Positions 15,857 through 25,777 of a stretch of 64,000 bases of DNA are shown one piece after another. The notes under the pieces were generated by a model. That model was not told the DNA's origin and searched no databases. It saw only the letters and a list, made by a program, of their open reading frames with translations. Both the position numbers and the translations under genes were made by a program. Source of the stretch: Nocardia lijiangensis NBRC 108240 (GTDB taxonomy: Bacteria; Actinomycetota; Actinomycetes; Mycobacteriales; Mycobacteriaceae); the NCBI RefSeq assembly GCF_001613045.1, contig NZ_BDBP01000001.1, positions 1-64,000 on the forward strand, given 5' to 3'. Each line of letters starts with the position of its first letter. Within the stretch, counting starts at the first letter, position 1.

Positions 15857-18133
15857 TCACGACTTGGCCAGGTACTCCAGCCGCTCGCCGTCGACGGCGG
15901 CGCGCATCATGCTCGCCAACGCGGGGTGCTCGCGCAGCCCGGGATCGGCCTCGACCAGCTGCCTGGCAAGATCCTGGGCGGCGGTGATGACTTCCAGGTC
16001 GTCGAGTAGCGAGAGCAGCCTGAGCGAACTGGCGGTGCCGGACTGCGCCGCGCCGAGCACATCGCCCTCGCGACGCTGGCGCAGGTCGAGCACGGAGAGC
16101 TCGAAACCGTCGGTCGTGGCGGCCACCGCTTCCAGCCTGCTCATGGCCGAACCACCGGGCGCGGCGTCGGTGATCAGCAGGCACAGCCCCGCGTGCTTGC
16201 CGCGACCGATCCGCCCGCGCAGCTGGTGCAGCTGGCTGACACCGAACCGGTCGGCGTCCACGATCACCATCACCGTCGCGTTCGGCACGTCGACGCCGAC
16301 CTCGACCACGGTGGTACACACCAGCACATCGATCTCGGCGTCGTTGAAGGCGCGCATGACCTGGTCCTTCTCGTCCGAGGGCAGCCTGCCGTGCAGCAGG
16401 CCGACGCGGACGCCCGCCATCGGCCCGGCACGCAGCATGTCGAAGACGTCGACGACGGCCTGGGTGGTCGGACTCTCCTTCTCCTCCGCCGCCTTTCCGC
16501 GACCGCGCCCCTTGCCGGAACCGCCGTCCTCCTCGTCGTCGCCGATGCGCGAGCACACCACGTAGGCCTGGCGGCCGTCCTTCACCTCCTCGAGGATGCG
16601 TTCCCAGGCCCGGTCCACCCAATTCGGATGTTGCTTGCGCGGAACGACTTTCGACGTGATCGGCGAGCGGCCGCGCGGCAGTTCGGTGAGCGTCGAGGTC
16701 TCCAGATCGCCGAGCGTGGTCATGGCAATGGTGCGCGGGATCGGCGTCGCGGTCATCACCAGCAGATGCGGGCTGGTTCCTGCTTTCGCCTTGGCGCGCA
16801 ACGCGTCACGCTGTTCGACGCCGAAGCGGTGCTGCTCGTCGACCACCACCATGCCCAGGTCGAAGAATTCGACGTTGTCCTGGATCAGCGCGTGCGTGCC
16901 GATGACGATGCCCGCCTCGCCGGTGACGGCCTCGAGCAGCGCGGCCTTCTTCGCCGCGGCCGACAGGGAACCGGTCACCAGCACCACCCGGGTGGACTGC
17001 TCGGCGGCGCCGAGTTCCCCCGCCGTGCCCAGCTCACCGAGCATCCCGCGCAGCGACCGATAGTGCTGGGCCGCAAGGACTTCCGTCGGCGCGAGCAGCG
17101 CGCACTGCTGACCGGCGTCGACCACTTGGAGCATGGCGTGCAGCGCGACGATCGTCTTGCCCGAGCCGACCTCGCCCTGCAACAGCCGGTGCATCGGCTG
17201 GGTGCGGCCGAGATCGGCGGAGATCTCCGAGACCACCTGCCGTTGGCCGGCGGTGAGCTCGAAGGGCAGCTGCCTGTCGAAGGCCGCGGCGATGCCGTCG
17301 GTGCGCGGCGGGCACGGGCGCGCGACCCGGCCCGCGACCTCGTGGCGCCGCTCGGCGAGCACCAGTTGCAGCGCCAGCGCCTCGTCGAAGCGCAACCGTT
17401 CCTTGGCGCGGTCGATATCGGTTTTGCGCTCCGGCAGATGGATCAGCCGCAGCGCGTCGGAGACCGGCATGAGCGCGCGGTCCTCGCGGATGTCCTCCGG
17501 CAGCGGATCGTCGATCGGGTCGAGCTGTTCGAGCACCTGGCGCACGCAGGCGAGCAGATCCCAGCTCTGCACCTTCGCGGTGGCCGGATACACCGGGATG
17601 AACTCCCGCTCCATGAACGAGACATCCACTCCCCCCGCACCTTTCGCGCTCTCCGCCAGACCGCGCAGGTCGCCGCCGCCACGCACTTTGGTGAAGGTGC
17701 CGACCGTCTCGTCCTCGGTCTCGGGCAGGATCAGGTAGCCGGGATGGCTGAGATTCCAGCTGCCGGGGCGCCAGTAACTCACCGTGCCCGACATCATCGC
17801 CCGAAGTCCTTCTTTGACAACGTATTTCACCTTGTCGCCGTTGAAGAACGTGACGTCGACCGGGCGGCCGGAACCGGTGTCGAGCAGGACCTTCAGCAGC
17901 GATCCGCGGCGATTGCGCATCGGCTTGAGCTCGGTCTTGGTGATCCGGCCGATGACGGTGATGTGCGAACCGTCCTCCGGCGCTTCCTCGGTGAGCGGCT
18001 GACCCTGGGTGGCATAGCGCAACGGATAGTGCCGCAGCAGGTCTTCGACGGTGTTCATGTCGAAGGCGTCGGCCAGCGAATCCGCGGCTTTCGCGCCCAG
18101 GATGTGGTCCAGCCGATCGCTCAGTGTCGCCAT
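15857..18133 (-). CDS. recG: ATP-dependent DNA helicase RecG
   Basis: 758 residues. RecG rescues stalled replication forks and branch-migrates Holliday junctions. An N-terminal wedge/OB domain is followed by a superfamily-2 motor: QGEVGSGKTIVAL (Walker A), DEQHRFG (DEAH-type), MTATPIPRT (motif III), TTVVEVGVDVPNA and QLHQLRGRIGRG (motif VI). The start at 18133 was chosen because the protein then begins MATLSDRLDHILG like other RecG proteins. It lies 16 bp after the DAK2 gene, an arrangement conserved in mycobacteria. Confidence 0.97.
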   Translation of the reverse strand: MATLSDRLDHILGAKAADSLADAFDMNTVEDLLRHYPLRYATQGQPLTEEAPEDGSHITVIGRITKTELKPMRNRRGSLLKVLLDTGSGRPVDVTFFNGDKVKYVVKEGLRAMMSGTVSYWRPGSWNLSHPGYLILPETEDETVGTFTKVRGGGDLRGLAESAKGAGGVDVSFMEREFIPVYPATAKVQSWDLLACVRQVLEQLDPIDDPLPEDIREDRALMPVSDALRLIHLPERKTDIDRAKERLRFDEALALQLVLAERRHEVAGRVARPCPPRTDGIAAAFDRQLPFELTAGQRQVVSEISADLGRTQPMHRLLQGEVGSGKTIVALHAMLQVVDAGQQCALLAPTEVLAAQHYRSLRGMLGELGTAGELGAAEQSTRVVLVTGSLSAAAKKAALLEAVTGEAGIVIGTHALIQDNVEFFDLGMVVVDEQHRFGVEQRDALRAKAKAGTSPHLLVMTATPIPRTIAMTTLGDLETSTLTELPRGRSPITSKVVPRKQHPNWVDRAWERILEEVKDGRQAYVVCSRIGDDEEDGGSGKGRGRGKAAEEKESPTTQAVVDVFDMLRAGPMAGVRVGLLHGRLPSDEKDQVMRAFNDAEIDVLVCTTVVEVGVDVPNATVMVIVDADRFGVSQLHQLRGRIGRGKHAGLCLLITDAAPGGSAMSRLEAVAATTDGFELSVLDLRQRREGDVLGAAQSGTASSLRLLSLLDDLEVITAAQDLARQLVEADPGLREHPALASMMRAAVDGERLEYLAKS

Positions 18134-18149
18134 GTCTCCGTCCTCGTCG

Positions 18150-19811
18150 TCATTCCACCCCGATCTGCGCCAGATCCCCTTGCTGCCCACCGGAATACAC
18201 CGTCACCTCGACTCCGGGGAAGCCCCGCGCGATGTGCGCGCTCAACTCCTCGGCCAGCCCGGCCGGCGCGTCCACGCCCATCAACAAGGTGACCAATTCG
18301 CCGCCGAGGCCGAGCATCCGGTCCAGCAGTGTCAGCGCCGCGCCGCGCACGTCCCGGTCGATCACCACCACGTCGTGACCGACCAACCCGAGCCCGTCGC
18401 CCGGTTCGCAGGTGCCGACCATGGTCAGCGCGCGCTGCGCGGCCGCACGCAGCGAACCCCACCGGGTGGCCGCGGCCGCCTCCGACATCGCGAACGCGTC
18501 GTCCACGGCGATCCGCCCGCGATCGTGCACCGCCAGCGCCGCCAAGCCCTGCACCATGGAACCGCTCGGCAGCAGCAGCACGTCGCGGTGCACGTCGCGC
18601 GCGGCGACGCCGACGGCCACCAGTTCGTGCGCGGGCAGCGCGCCGTTGGGCAGCACGAGCACCTCGCGGTGCGGCATCCGCCGGATCGCGGTGAGCAACG
18701 CCGCCGAGGTGACCGGGTGCGCGCCGAGCACCGTCGCGCCCGCCGCCTCGAACAGCGCGGCGGCGTCCGAACCCGCGGCGACGGCGAGGACATCGCGATC
18801 GGCCGGGCCCGCGTCGCGCGGGCGCGGCGGATCCAGGTGGTCGCGACCGACCGGGGCCGTGATGGCGAAGCTCTCGATCCGGATGTCGCGCAGCGCGCCC
18901 GCCGCCAGCCCGGCCTCCACGGCCGCGCCCGCGTCGGCGCAGTGCACGTGCGCGGACCAATTCCCGCCGCCGTCGCCCACCACGACCACGGAGTCGCCGA
19001 GTTCGGCGAGGCGCTCACGCAGCCGGGTGACGCGCGCCAGATCGGTGTCGGCGAGCTGGTACATGACCTCGAAATGCGGTGCGTCGCCCTCGATTTCCGC
19101 GACCTCCGCATCGTCTGTGGTCGCGACGAATTCGTTCGGCAGGTAGTCGGGCCTGGTCGGGGTCTCGCCGAGGGTGACGGCGACCAGCGCGTCCAGCAGC
19201 ACCACCAAGCCGCGCGCGCCCGCGTCGACCACGCCCGCCGCCCGCAACACCCCGAGCTGGGACGGGGTGTCGCCGAGCGCCTTCGCTGCGCCGTCGGCGG
19301 CGGCCACGGCCACCTCGGCGAGCGTGTCCTCGGCGCAGGCCGACGCGCAGTCGGCCGCGCACTCCAGCACGGTGAGGATGGTGCCCTCGACCGGGACGCT
19401 CAGCGATTCACGGACCAGGGCCGCGGCCCGGCGCAGGGCGGCACGCAGGGTCGTCGCGGTGAGCTGTCGCTCTGTCGTCTCGGTGAGCGATCGCTCTGTC
19501 GTCGCTTCCGCGATCCCGCGCAGCACCTGCGACAGGATGATGCCGGAGTTTCCTCGCGCGCCCGCGGTGGCGCCGCGCGCCATGGCCGCGGCGACTCGAT
19601 GCGCGCTCATCGCGTCCCGCTCGGCGTCGGCCGCCCGCACGGCGGCGCGCATGGTGGCGAGCAGGTTGGTCCCGGTGTCGGCGTCGGCGACAGGGAAGAC
19701 ATTGAGCGCGTTGATCTCGGCGCGGCGCTGTTCGAGGTCGTCGAGACAGAGGCCGCCCCAGAGCCTCAGCGCCGCGCCGTCGATCTCTTCCCGCTGCCCC
19801 GGCACCGTCAC
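18150..19811 (-). CDS. DAK2-domain protein (FakA/YloV-like)
   Basis: About 553 residues. The N-terminal DAK2 (dihydroxyacetone kinase L-type) domain shows [19 protein letters not shown] with the metal-binding Asp cluster and [18 protein letters not shown]; a DegV/FakA-like region follows. In Firmicutes FakA phosphorylates fatty acids bound to FakB; a kinase role in actinobacteria is plausible but unproven. The GTG at 19811 has GGGAG 4 nt upstream; an ATG at 19838 is the alternative. It precedes recG on the same strand, as in M. tuberculosis, and diverges from rpmB. Confidence 0.85.
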   Translation of the reverse strand: MTVPGQREEIDGAALRLWGGLCLDDLEQRRAEINALNVFPVADADTGTNLLATMRAAVRAADAERDAMSAHRVAAAMARGATAGARGNSGIILSQVLRGIAEATTERSLTETTERQLTATTLRAALRRAAALVRESLSVPVEGTILTVLECAADCASACAEDTLAEVAVAAADGAAKALGDTPSQLGVLRAAGVVDAGARGLVVLLDALVAVTLGETPTRPDYLPNEFVATTDDAEVAEIEGDAPHFEVMYQLADTDLARVTRLRERLAELGDSVVVVGDGGGNWSAHVHCADAGAAVEAGLAAGALRDIRIESFAITAPVGRDHLDPPRPRDAGPADRDVLAVAAGSDAAALFEAAGATVLGAHPVTSAALLTAIRRMPHREVLVLPNGALPAHELVAVGVAARDVHRDVLLLPSGSMVQGLAALAVHDRGRIAVDDAFAMSEAAAATRWGSLRAAAQRALTMVGTCEPGDGLGLVGHDVVVIDRDVRGAALTLLDRMLGLGGELVTLLMGVDAPAGLAEELSAHIARGFPGVEVTVYSGGQQGDLAQIGVE

Positions 19812-19950
19812 CTCGCTCCCTTCGCACCGCCCGCGCATCACCACCGTCCGCCAGGTTAGCTGGCGATACCGACAGCGGCCGCGTGACACCGAATCGGTAT
19901 GCTGTCCGGGTGTTCGACAGCCGGGGCGGCCCGTCCGACCGGGTCCCGGT

Positions 19951-19980
19951 TTGGCGGATCGGCACCGCATTGGCTACCCT
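19951..19980 (+). promoter_or_regulatory. Candidate promoter of rpmB
   Basis: TTGGCG at 19951-19956 and TACCCT at 19975-19980 with an 18-bp spacer form a housekeeping-type promoter. This would give a leader of about 125 nt that contains a small stem (GCCGCA / TGCGGC near 20068). Confidence 0.4.
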
Positions 19981-20115
19981 TGCTGGGTTGCTCATGCGGC
20001 CGGAAACCGGCCTGCGCTGGCCGACGTCAGTCGGCAGGGCACATCACGACATTGTTTCCGGACATGCCGCATCATTGTGCGGCGGTCCCCACATGACATG
20101 AAGGAGCTCGCGACT

Positions 20116-20307
20116 ATGGCTGCCGTCTGCGACGTCTGCGCCAAGGGCCCCGGCTTCGGGAAGTCGGTCTCGCACTCGCACCGGCGCACCAACCGTCGCT
20201 GGAACCCGAACATCCAGACCGTGCGTGCGCAGGTTGCCCCGGGCAACACCCGCCGCATGAACGTGTGCACCTCCTGCCTCAAGGCGGGCAAGGTGGCTCG
20301 CGGCTGA
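20116..20307 (+). CDS. rpmB: 50S ribosomal protein L28, zinc-binding (C+) form
   Basis: 63 residues, the normal length of L28. It begins [21 protein letters not shown] and carries [13 protein letters not shown]. Two CxxC pairs (CDVC near the start, CTSC near the end) form a zinc ribbon, so this is the zinc-dependent C+ paralogue, as opposed to the C- form induced by zinc starvation in mycobacteria. AAGGAG lies 10 nt upstream. It is monocistronic and followed by a hairpin. Confidence 0.97.
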   Translation: MAAVCDVCAKGPGFGKSVSHSHRRTNRRWNPNIQTVRAQVAPGNTRRMNVCTSCLKAGKVARG

Positions 20308-20338
20308 TACGGCCGCCGGTCGATCAGCACCAAGACAC

Positions 20339-20373
20339 ACGCCCCGGCGCCCGTCAAGGGTTGTCCGGGGCGT
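20339..20373 (+). terminator. Hairpin after rpmB
   Basis: ACGCCCCGG (20339-20347) pairs with CCGGGGCGT (20365-20373) around a 17-nt loop, 31 bp after the rpmB stop, followed by TTGTCGTC. Confidence 0.55.
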
Positions 20374-20421
20374 TGTCGTCCGTAGGTGTTCCGGTACACC
20401 GACCTCACCGGGAGAGATCGC

Positions 20422-20946
20422 ATGACCGAGGCGCCGACGCGAGCATGGCGGATCACGCCGCTCGCCGCCGAACACGTCCACAGTCTGGCCGAATGCCACA
20501 TCGCCAGCTGGCGTGAGGCCTACCGCGGACTGGTCCCCGATCACGTGCTCGACGCCTTCGACGTGGACCGGCGCGCCGAAGCGTGGGACCGCGTCCGCCT
20601 CGCCCATCCCGGCAGCACGTACGTGGCGGTCGTCGGCGACATCGTCGTCGGGTTCGCCAGCTCGGGTGCGCCTCGGGACCGCGCGCCCGTCGCACCGCTC
20701 GAGCTCAACGCCCTGTATGTGCGCGCCGACTGGTACGGCACCGGCCTGGCGCGGGAACTACTCGACACCGCCGTCGCCCCCGGCCTGCCGTGCTCGCTGT
20801 GGGTCTTCGAGGACAACCCGCGCGCCCAGGCCTTCTATCGCAAGCACGGTTTCGCGCTGGAGGGCGCGCGCAAAGTCGAGGACTTCACCATCGCCATGCA
20901 GGTGCGAATGGTTCGCCCGGCGCGCCCGACCGAATCCACCGAATAG
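20422..20946 (+). CDS. GNAT family N-acetyltransferase
   Basis: 174 residues. The GNAT fold is evident: IASWREAYRGLVPDHVLDA near residue 30 (typical of this subgroup), a beta-strand ELNALYVRADWYGTGLA holding the acetyl-CoA pyrophosphate loop (R-x-x-x-x-G-x-G-like), then LWVFEDNPRAQAFYRKHGFA, the classical C-terminal motif B. The substrate amine is unknown. The start has GGGAGAG about 5 nt upstream. Confidence 0.88.
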   Translation: MTEAPTRAWRITPLAAEHVHSLAECHIASWREAYRGLVPDHVLDAFDVDRRAEAWDRVRLAHPGSTYVAVVGDIVVGFASSGAPRDRAPVAPLELNALYVRADWYGTGLARELLDTAVAPGLPCSLWVFEDNPRAQAFYRKHGFALEGARKVEDFTIAMQVRMVRPARPTESTE

Positions 20947-21008
20947 CCGGGAAGAGATTCGGGAACAGGCGTCGAGGCCGCGCCCGAGCAAACGATAGGG
21001 TTCCCCTC

Positions 21009-21797
21009 ATGACCTCCACCGCGCAGAACGAGTACGTCACGACCATCGACGGCGTCCTCCAGATCACGATTGCCACTGCCGCCAACGGCACCTCGATGGA
21101 CTTCGCCGGGATCGTCGCGGGCGCCGCGGCGCTGAGCGACCTCGGCCCGGAGATCGGCGCGGTCGTGCTCACCGGCTCGGGCGCGAACTTCTGCGCGGGC
21201 GGCAATGTGCGTGGCTTCGCCGCCGCCGAGGACCGCGCCGCCCACATTCACGGCCTGGCGACGGATCTGCACGCGTTCGTGCGGGCGCTCGACGAGACCC
21301 GCGTTCCGGTGCTCGCCGCGGTGCAGGGCTGGGCGGCGGGCGCGGGCATGAGCCTGGTCTGCGCCTCCGACATCGCTCTCGGCGGCCCGTCCACCAAGCT
21401 GCGCCCCGCCTACCCCGGCATCGGCCTGAGCCCCGACGGCGGCATGTCGTGGACGTTGCCGCGCCTCGTCGGCGCGGGGCGAGCCGCCGAGATCCTGCTC
21501 ACCGACGCCGTCCTGGACGCCGACGAGGCCGTCCGGCTCGGTATCCTCAGCCGCCTGGTGGCCGACGCCGACGTGCGCGCCGAGACGCTCGCGCTCGCAC
21601 AGGAATTGGCGCGCGGCCCGCGCTCCACCCATGCCAGCATCAAATCCCTGCTGGCACAGTCGAACTCGGCGACACTGAGCGAACAGCTGGACCTGGAGCG
21701 CGATTTCATCGCCGCCGCGGCGAACAGCCGCACCGGCAGGGAAGGCGTGGACGCCTTCGTGGCCAAGCGCAAGCCCGACTACCGGAACCCGGCCTGA
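21009..21797 (+). CDS. Enoyl-CoA hydratase/isomerase family protein
   Basis: 262 residues with the crotonase fold. The oxyanion-hole segment GSGANFCAGGNVRGFAA and the second one VQGWAAGAGMSLVCASDIAL are clear, and the C-terminal helices are present. Family members hydrate or isomerise acyl-CoA double bonds; the glutamates needed for standard hydration are not both obvious (the second motif reads PGIGLSPDGGMSW, with Asp where many have Glu), so an isomerase-type role is possible. It is convergent with the alpha/beta hydrolase, with 1 bp between stops. Confidence 0.9.
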   Translation: MTSTAQNEYVTTIDGVLQITIATAANGTSMDFAGIVAGAAALSDLGPEIGAVVLTGSGANFCAGGNVRGFAAAEDRAAHIHGLATDLHAFVRALDETRVPVLAAVQGWAAGAGMSLVCASDIALGGPSTKLRPAYPGIGLSPDGGMSWTLPRLVGAGRAAEILLTDAVLDADEAVRLGILSRLVADADVRAETLALAQELARGPRSTHASIKSLLAQSNSATLSEQLDLERDFIAAAANSRTGREGVDAFVAKRKPDYRNPA

Positions 21798-21798
21798 C

Positions 21799-22680
21799 CT
21801 ACTTCAGGTGCTCCATCACGAACTTCGCGACCGCGTCGGTGAACGCATCGTTGTCGTCACCGGCCGCGGTGTGCGCCGCGCCGCCGATCTCGACGAGTTC
21901 GGCGTGCGGCACCAGCGCCTGGAACGCCGCCGCGCCCTCGGCGCTCACCACGTCGGATTGCATGCCGCGCACCAGCAGCACCGGGATGCTCAGCGTGCAG
22001 GCGGCCACCTCCATCTGCTCGATCATCGCGCTCGGATCCTCCACGCGGTCGCGCAGCATGTCCGGGTCCCAGTGCCAGTACCAGCGGCCGTCGCGCTGGC
22101 GCAGATTGCGCCGCAGGCCGTCGGTGTTCTCCGGGCGCGGCCGGTGCGGCAGGTATTCGGCGACCGCGTCGGCAACCTGATCGAGGGTGTCGAAGCCGTC
22201 GCGATGTTTGCTGAGGAAGTCGATCACTCGGGCGATGCCCTCGGGCTCGGGGCGGGTGACAATGTCGACGAGCACCAGGGCGCGGATCGCCGCACCGCCC
22301 GGGGTCGCCGTGGTCAGCAGACCGGTGATGCCGCCCATGCTGGCGCCGACCACGACCGCACCCCCACCCGGTGCGGCCGCGGCATCCAGCTGTTCCAGCA
22401 CTAGCGTCAGATCCGCGACCATGGTCTCGCGCGTGTAGTCGCGGTCCGGCGACCACTGGCTGTCGCCGTGGCCGCGGGCGTCCAGGGTGATCACCCGCAT
22501 CCCGGCCGCGGCCAGCTTCGCGCCGGTCTGCTTCCACGAGTGCCTGGTCTGCCCGCCGCCGTGCAGAAAGACGACGAGCGGGCCGCTGACCGGGCCGAAC
22601 TGGTCGGCGGCCAGCTCGATCCCACCCGAACCGCGTAGCCGCAGCCGGGTGGGCTCGAGAAGATTGTTCGCATTACTCAC
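21799..22680 (-). CDS. Alpha/beta hydrolase
   Basis: About 293 residues. Features are the oxyanion loop LVVFLHGGGQTRHSW, the nucleophile elbow VVGASMGGITG with the catalytic Ser, the strand VLVDIV and the late His in GGAAHTAAGDDND. The closest general group is epoxide hydrolase/haloperoxidase-like hydrolases acting on esters, epoxides or lactones; the substrate is unknown. The start is uncertain: GTG at 22680 was chosen because the Asn/Leu-rich N-terminus typical of the fold begins there, but GTG at 22707 is also in frame and neither has a good Shine-Dalgarno sequence. Confidence 0.85.
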   Translation of the reverse strand: MSNANNLLEPTRLRLRGSGGIELAADQFGPVSGPLVVFLHGGGQTRHSWKQTGAKLAAAGMRVITLDARGHGDSQWSPDRDYTRETMVADLTLVLEQLDAAAAPGGGAVVVGASMGGITGLLTTATPGGAAIRALVLVDIVTRPEPEGIARVIDFLSKHRDGFDTLDQVADAVAEYLPHRPRPENTDGLRRNLRQRDGRWYWHWDPDMLRDRVEDPSAMIEQMEVAACTLSIPVLLVRGMQSDVVSAEGAAAFQALVPHAELVEIGGAAHTAAGDDNDAFTDAVAKFVMEHLK

Positions 22681-22738
22681 GATCTGAGGATCGCACAGTA
22701 TGCGCACGGCCCGTCGTGAGCCTCGGTGAACTCGATGC

Positions 22739-22993
22739 TCAGCAGTCCAGGCGCATGGCGCTGAAGGTGCGCTGGAACAGGCACGCGACCTTCGCGTTCA
22801 CCGACGCGGAGATGGTGGAGGAGCCGGTCGAGGTGAACTCCTCGGCCACCGGCGCGGGCTCACTGGTCTCCACCGCGGGCTCCAGCGCCAGCGGCGCGGC
22901 CGTCGCCGCCGACGTGGCGCCCGCGATGGCGGCGGCCATGGCCAGCGTGGCGGTGGTGCCGCGCAGGGCGCCGCGAACGGTGTTGTGCTGCAT
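22739..22993 (-). CDS. Small secreted protein
   Basis: 84 residues. A Sec-type signal peptide covers residues 1-33: a charged start, then TLAMAAAIAGATSAATAA, ending in an AxA site. The mature ~50 residues are acidic and Pro/Glu-rich at first and end with two Cys (VACLFQRTF and LDC) that could form a disulfide. No domain was recognised. It is monocistronic between the hydrolase and ung. Similar tiny secreted proteins are common in Nocardia and have no assigned function. Confidence 0.7.
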   Translation of the reverse strand: MQHNTVRGALRGTTATLAMAAAIAGATSAATAAPLALEPAVETSEPAPVAEEFTSTGSSTISASVNAKVACLFQRTFSAMRLDC

Positions 22994-23070
22994 TGCAGTG
23001 CTCCTCGATATCGTGTTCGTGCGGTGATGCGGGTGGTGCTCGTTCCCGGCGCGCCGGGAAGACAGCGGAA

Positions 23071-23754
23071 TCAGGGTAGGCGCCAGTCGACGGGTTCGGC
23101 GCCCAATTCGTCGAGCAGCTCGTTGACCCGCGAGAACGGGCGCGAGCCGAAGAAACCGCGGGACGCCGACAGCGGCGAGGGATGCGCGGACTCGATGTAG
23201 GGCACCTCGGCCTGGCTCAGCAGCGGCTTGAGCGTCGAGGCGTCACGGCCCCACAGGATCGCCACCAGCGGCTCGTCCCGCGCGACGAGCGCGCGGATAG
23301 CCTGTTCGGTGACCGCCTCCCAGCCCTTGCCGCGATGCGAGGCGGGCTGGCCGGGCGAGACGGTGAGCACTCGGTTGAGCAGCAGCACGCCCTGGTCCGA
23401 CCACGGGCTCAGATCGCCGCAGGAGGGCGTCGGGTGGCCGAGATCCTTGTGCAGTTCGGAGAAGATGTTGGCGAGGCTGCGCGGCACGGGCGAAACATCC
23501 GGCGCCACAGAGAAACTCAGCCCCATGGCGTGGCCGGGCGTCGGATACGGGTCCTGGCCGACGATCAGCACGCGGACCTTGTCGAACGGTCGTTGGAAGG
23601 CGCGTAGCACGTTCTCGCCCGCGGGCAGGTAGCCGCGGCCCGAGGAGTTCTCGGCACGCAGAAACTCACCCATCTCCGCGATCCGGTCCGCGACCGGTTC
23701 CAAGGCCTGTGCCCAGCCCGAATCCATGATTTCCGACAGTGGTTTCGCACCCAT
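23071..23754 (-). CDS. ung: Uracil-DNA glycosylase
   Basis: 227 residues, a family-1 UDG. It removes uracil from DNA, starting base-excision repair. The water-activating loop [18 protein letters not shown], the Leu-intercalation motif [18 protein letters not shown] and LLLNRVLTV are all present. The start at 23754 matches the family N-terminus ([14 protein letters not shown]). It sits 11 bp after thiL on the same strand, the order found in mycobacteria. Confidence 0.97.
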   Translation of the reverse strand: MGAKPLSEIMDSGWAQALEPVADRIAEMGEFLRAENSSGRGYLPAGENVLRAFQRPFDKVRVLIVGQDPYPTPGHAMGLSFSVAPDVSPVPRSLANIFSELHKDLGHPTPSCGDLSPWSDQGVLLLNRVLTVSPGQPASHRGKGWEAVTEQAIRALVARDEPLVAILWGRDASTLKPLLSQAEVPYIESAHPSPLSASRGFFGSRPFSRVNELLDELGAEPVDWRLP

Positions 23755-23765
23755 GACCGCACAAC

Positions 23766-24734
23766 CTATCGTGGCTCGTTGCCGGATGCCGAGTCCGCCC
23801 CACGGAACGATTCCCAGCCGCTGCCGCCCCGGTGCGGCACACCGTCGACGGTGACCCCCGAACCGGCCGTCACGCGGCCGATCGCGCGCCATCCTTCCGG
23901 CAGGTCAGCGCCCCGCGGCCAGGTGCCGGCGAAGGCGTGATCCTCGCCGCCCGCCAGAATCCATTGCGTCGCATCGGCATCCAGCCGGCGAGCGAGCGCG
24001 TCGAGCGCGGGGTCGCGCAGCGCGGCCGCATCGAGATCGATCGCGACGCCGGAGGACTCGGCGATGTGGCCGAGATCGGCGAGCAGCCCGTCGGAGATGT
24101 CGGTGAGCGCGTGCCCCGGTCGCCACGACGGGCCGAGCACCGCCTCGTACGGCGGTTGCGGAACCCGGTGGGCGGCAAGCGCTTCGGCGAACTCCTCGGC
24201 GTCGGCGCCCGCGGTGAGCGCGGCGAGGCCCGCGGCCGACCAGCCGAGCCGACCGGCCACCGCCACCGTGTCGTCCACGCGCGCACCGGCTCTGGTGACC
24301 GGCGCGCCGCCGCGCAGATCCCCGAACGCGGTGACCGAGACGACCAGCTCGGGGCTGCGCACCAGATCGCCGCCCGCGATCGAGCCGCCCGCGCGCGCCG
24401 CCTCCGCCCACAGGCCGTCGGCCAGCTCGTCGATCACCGCCACCGGAGTCTCGGCGGGGCAGCCGAGCGCCACCACGAAAGCCGTCGGCGCCGCGCCCAT
24501 GGCCACCACGTCGGCGGCGTTCTGCGCGATCGCCTTGCGGCCGATCTCCCGGGGGCGCGACCAATCGCGCCGGAAGTGCCGCCCCTCGACGAGCATGTCG
24601 GTGGTCACCACGAACCGGCCGTCCGGCGCGGCGATCAGCGCCGCATCGTCGCCGGGGCCGAGCAGCACGGCGGGCGCCTGCACCCTGCGGGCATTGATGC
24701 GCTCGATCAGCGCGAACTCCCCCAGCTCACGCAC
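23766..24734 (-). CDS. thiL: Thiamine-monophosphate kinase
   Basis: 322 residues. ThiL phosphorylates thiamine monophosphate to the diphosphate cofactor. Signature segments are [49 protein letters not shown] and [21 protein letters not shown], with an [16 protein letters not shown] helix later. No ATG lies at the expected place: the GTG at 24734 gives the family length, but the residues just before it (ISES) also look like a protein start in which ATC replaces ATG. It is divergent from the DUF3515 gene and upstream of ung. Confidence 0.94.
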   Translation of the reverse strand: MRELGEFALIERINARRVQAPAVLLGPGDDAALIAAPDGRFVVTTDMLVEGRHFRRDWSRPREIGRKAIAQNAADVVAMGAAPTAFVVALGCPAETPVAVIDELADGLWAEAARAGGSIAGGDLVRSPELVVSVTAFGDLRGGAPVTRAGARVDDTVAVAGRLGWSAAGLAALTAGADAEEFAEALAAHRVPQPPYEAVLGPSWRPGHALTDISDGLLADLGHIAESSGVAIDLDAAALRDPALDALARRLDADATQWILAGGEDHAFAGTWPRGADLPEGWRAIGRVTAGSGVTVDGVPHRGGSGWESFRGADSASGNEPR

Positions 24735-24924
24735 CGTCCGCGGCGCCGCGCTCTCGCTGATGACCGGTCCCTTCCCGAGGTAGTGCCAGCTGGAATCGGC
24801 TCGACGGTACCCTGTCCTGGGCAATCGAGACCACCGAGCCGATGCGCGCGCGCCCGCCGCGACGCACCCCGCGCGATCCGCGCCGACCGGCTCCAGCGAG
24901 CGCGAAGAGGAAGGACCGGTACGC

Positions 24925-25686
24925 ATGGCGGCGGACTCGTCGGACAGCGACTCGGCGAAGGGCCAGGACCCCACCGACGACGACAAGCCGACCGACCTCG
25001 GCGAACTCGGAACCGAGGGCGCGACTCCGGATCGGGCCGACGAGCCGCGCGCCACCGGCAAGTCCGAGTCCGCCGAGACATCCGACGCCGAACGAACCCC
25101 CGACGCCATCACGGCGTCCGGCACCGACGAACCCGATGCCGACGAGGAATCCCGCCCGTACCCACCGGCATTGATCGCGACGGCGGTCGCCCTGCCGGTG
25201 GTCCTCATCGTCGCGGTCCTGGTCGCCGCCATACTCGCCCGCCGCGTGCCCGTGGAACGAGAGCCGCTGGTGCTCGGCCCGGTGCCCGCCCCCGCCGCGG
25301 CCGGCGAGGCCTGCACCAAGCTGCTGCCCGCGCTGCCCGGCGAGATGGGCGACTTCACCAAATCGACCCTGGTGGAACCCGCTCCGCCCGCCACCCGCGC
25401 CTGGCAGCGCCCGGAAGGCGGGGACGCCATCGTGTTGCGCTGCGGCCTGGACCGCCCCCTCGAGTTCCATCGAGCCTCACCGTTGCAGATCGTCAACGGC
25501 GTGCAGTGGTTCGAGGCGCGCGACGACGCGGCCAAGGCGAGCACTTGGTTCGCCGTCGACCGCGAGACCTACATCGCGCTGACGGTGCCGGAGGGTTCGG
25601 GACCGACCCCGCTGCAGGAGGTCTCCGACACCATCACCGCGAACCTGCCCGCCAAGGCGCTCGATCCGGGCCCGCTGCCGAACTGA
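24925..25686 (+). CDS. DUF3515 family membrane-anchored protein
   Basis: 253 residues. About 75 residues of acidic, Asp/Glu/Thr-rich disordered sequence lead into one transmembrane helix (LIATAVALPVVLIVAVLVAA). An outside domain follows with EACTKLLPALP and VLRCGLDRP, whose two Cys may form a disulfide, and an INLP-like end typical of DUF3515 (Rv2979c/Rv2980 region in M. tuberculosis). The function is unknown; the family sits next to thiL and ddl across Mycobacteriales. AGGAAGGA lies upstream of the ATG. Confidence 0.85.
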   Translation: MAADSSDSDSAKGQDPTDDDKPTDLGELGTEGATPDRADEPRATGKSESAETSDAERTPDAITASGTDEPDADEESRPYPPALIATAVALPVVLIVAVLVAAILARRVPVEREPLVLGPVPAPAAAGEACTKLLPALPGEMGDFTKSTLVEPAPPATRAWQRPEGGDAIVLRCGLDRPLEFHRASPLQIVNGVQWFEARDDAAKASTWFAVDRETYIALTVPEGSGPTPLQEVSDTITANLPAKALDPGPLPN

Positions 25687-25777
25687 TCCCGCGACGAACA
25701 CGGTCGGAAGCGCGCCGGTACCAAGGAGTTTCGCCAGGAACCGCAACCACGCGGCCTACCGGCAGGCCCTCGCCCGA

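Noticed and set aside
16193..18292. 699-codon open frame antisense to recG
   Set aside because: Mirror frame produced by high GC; His/Arg/Gln-rich composition; recG is unambiguous.
20040..20115. Zur box upstream of rpmB
   Set aside because: The gene encodes the zinc-containing C+ L28, which is not expected to be Zur-repressed, and no clear Zur palindrome was found.
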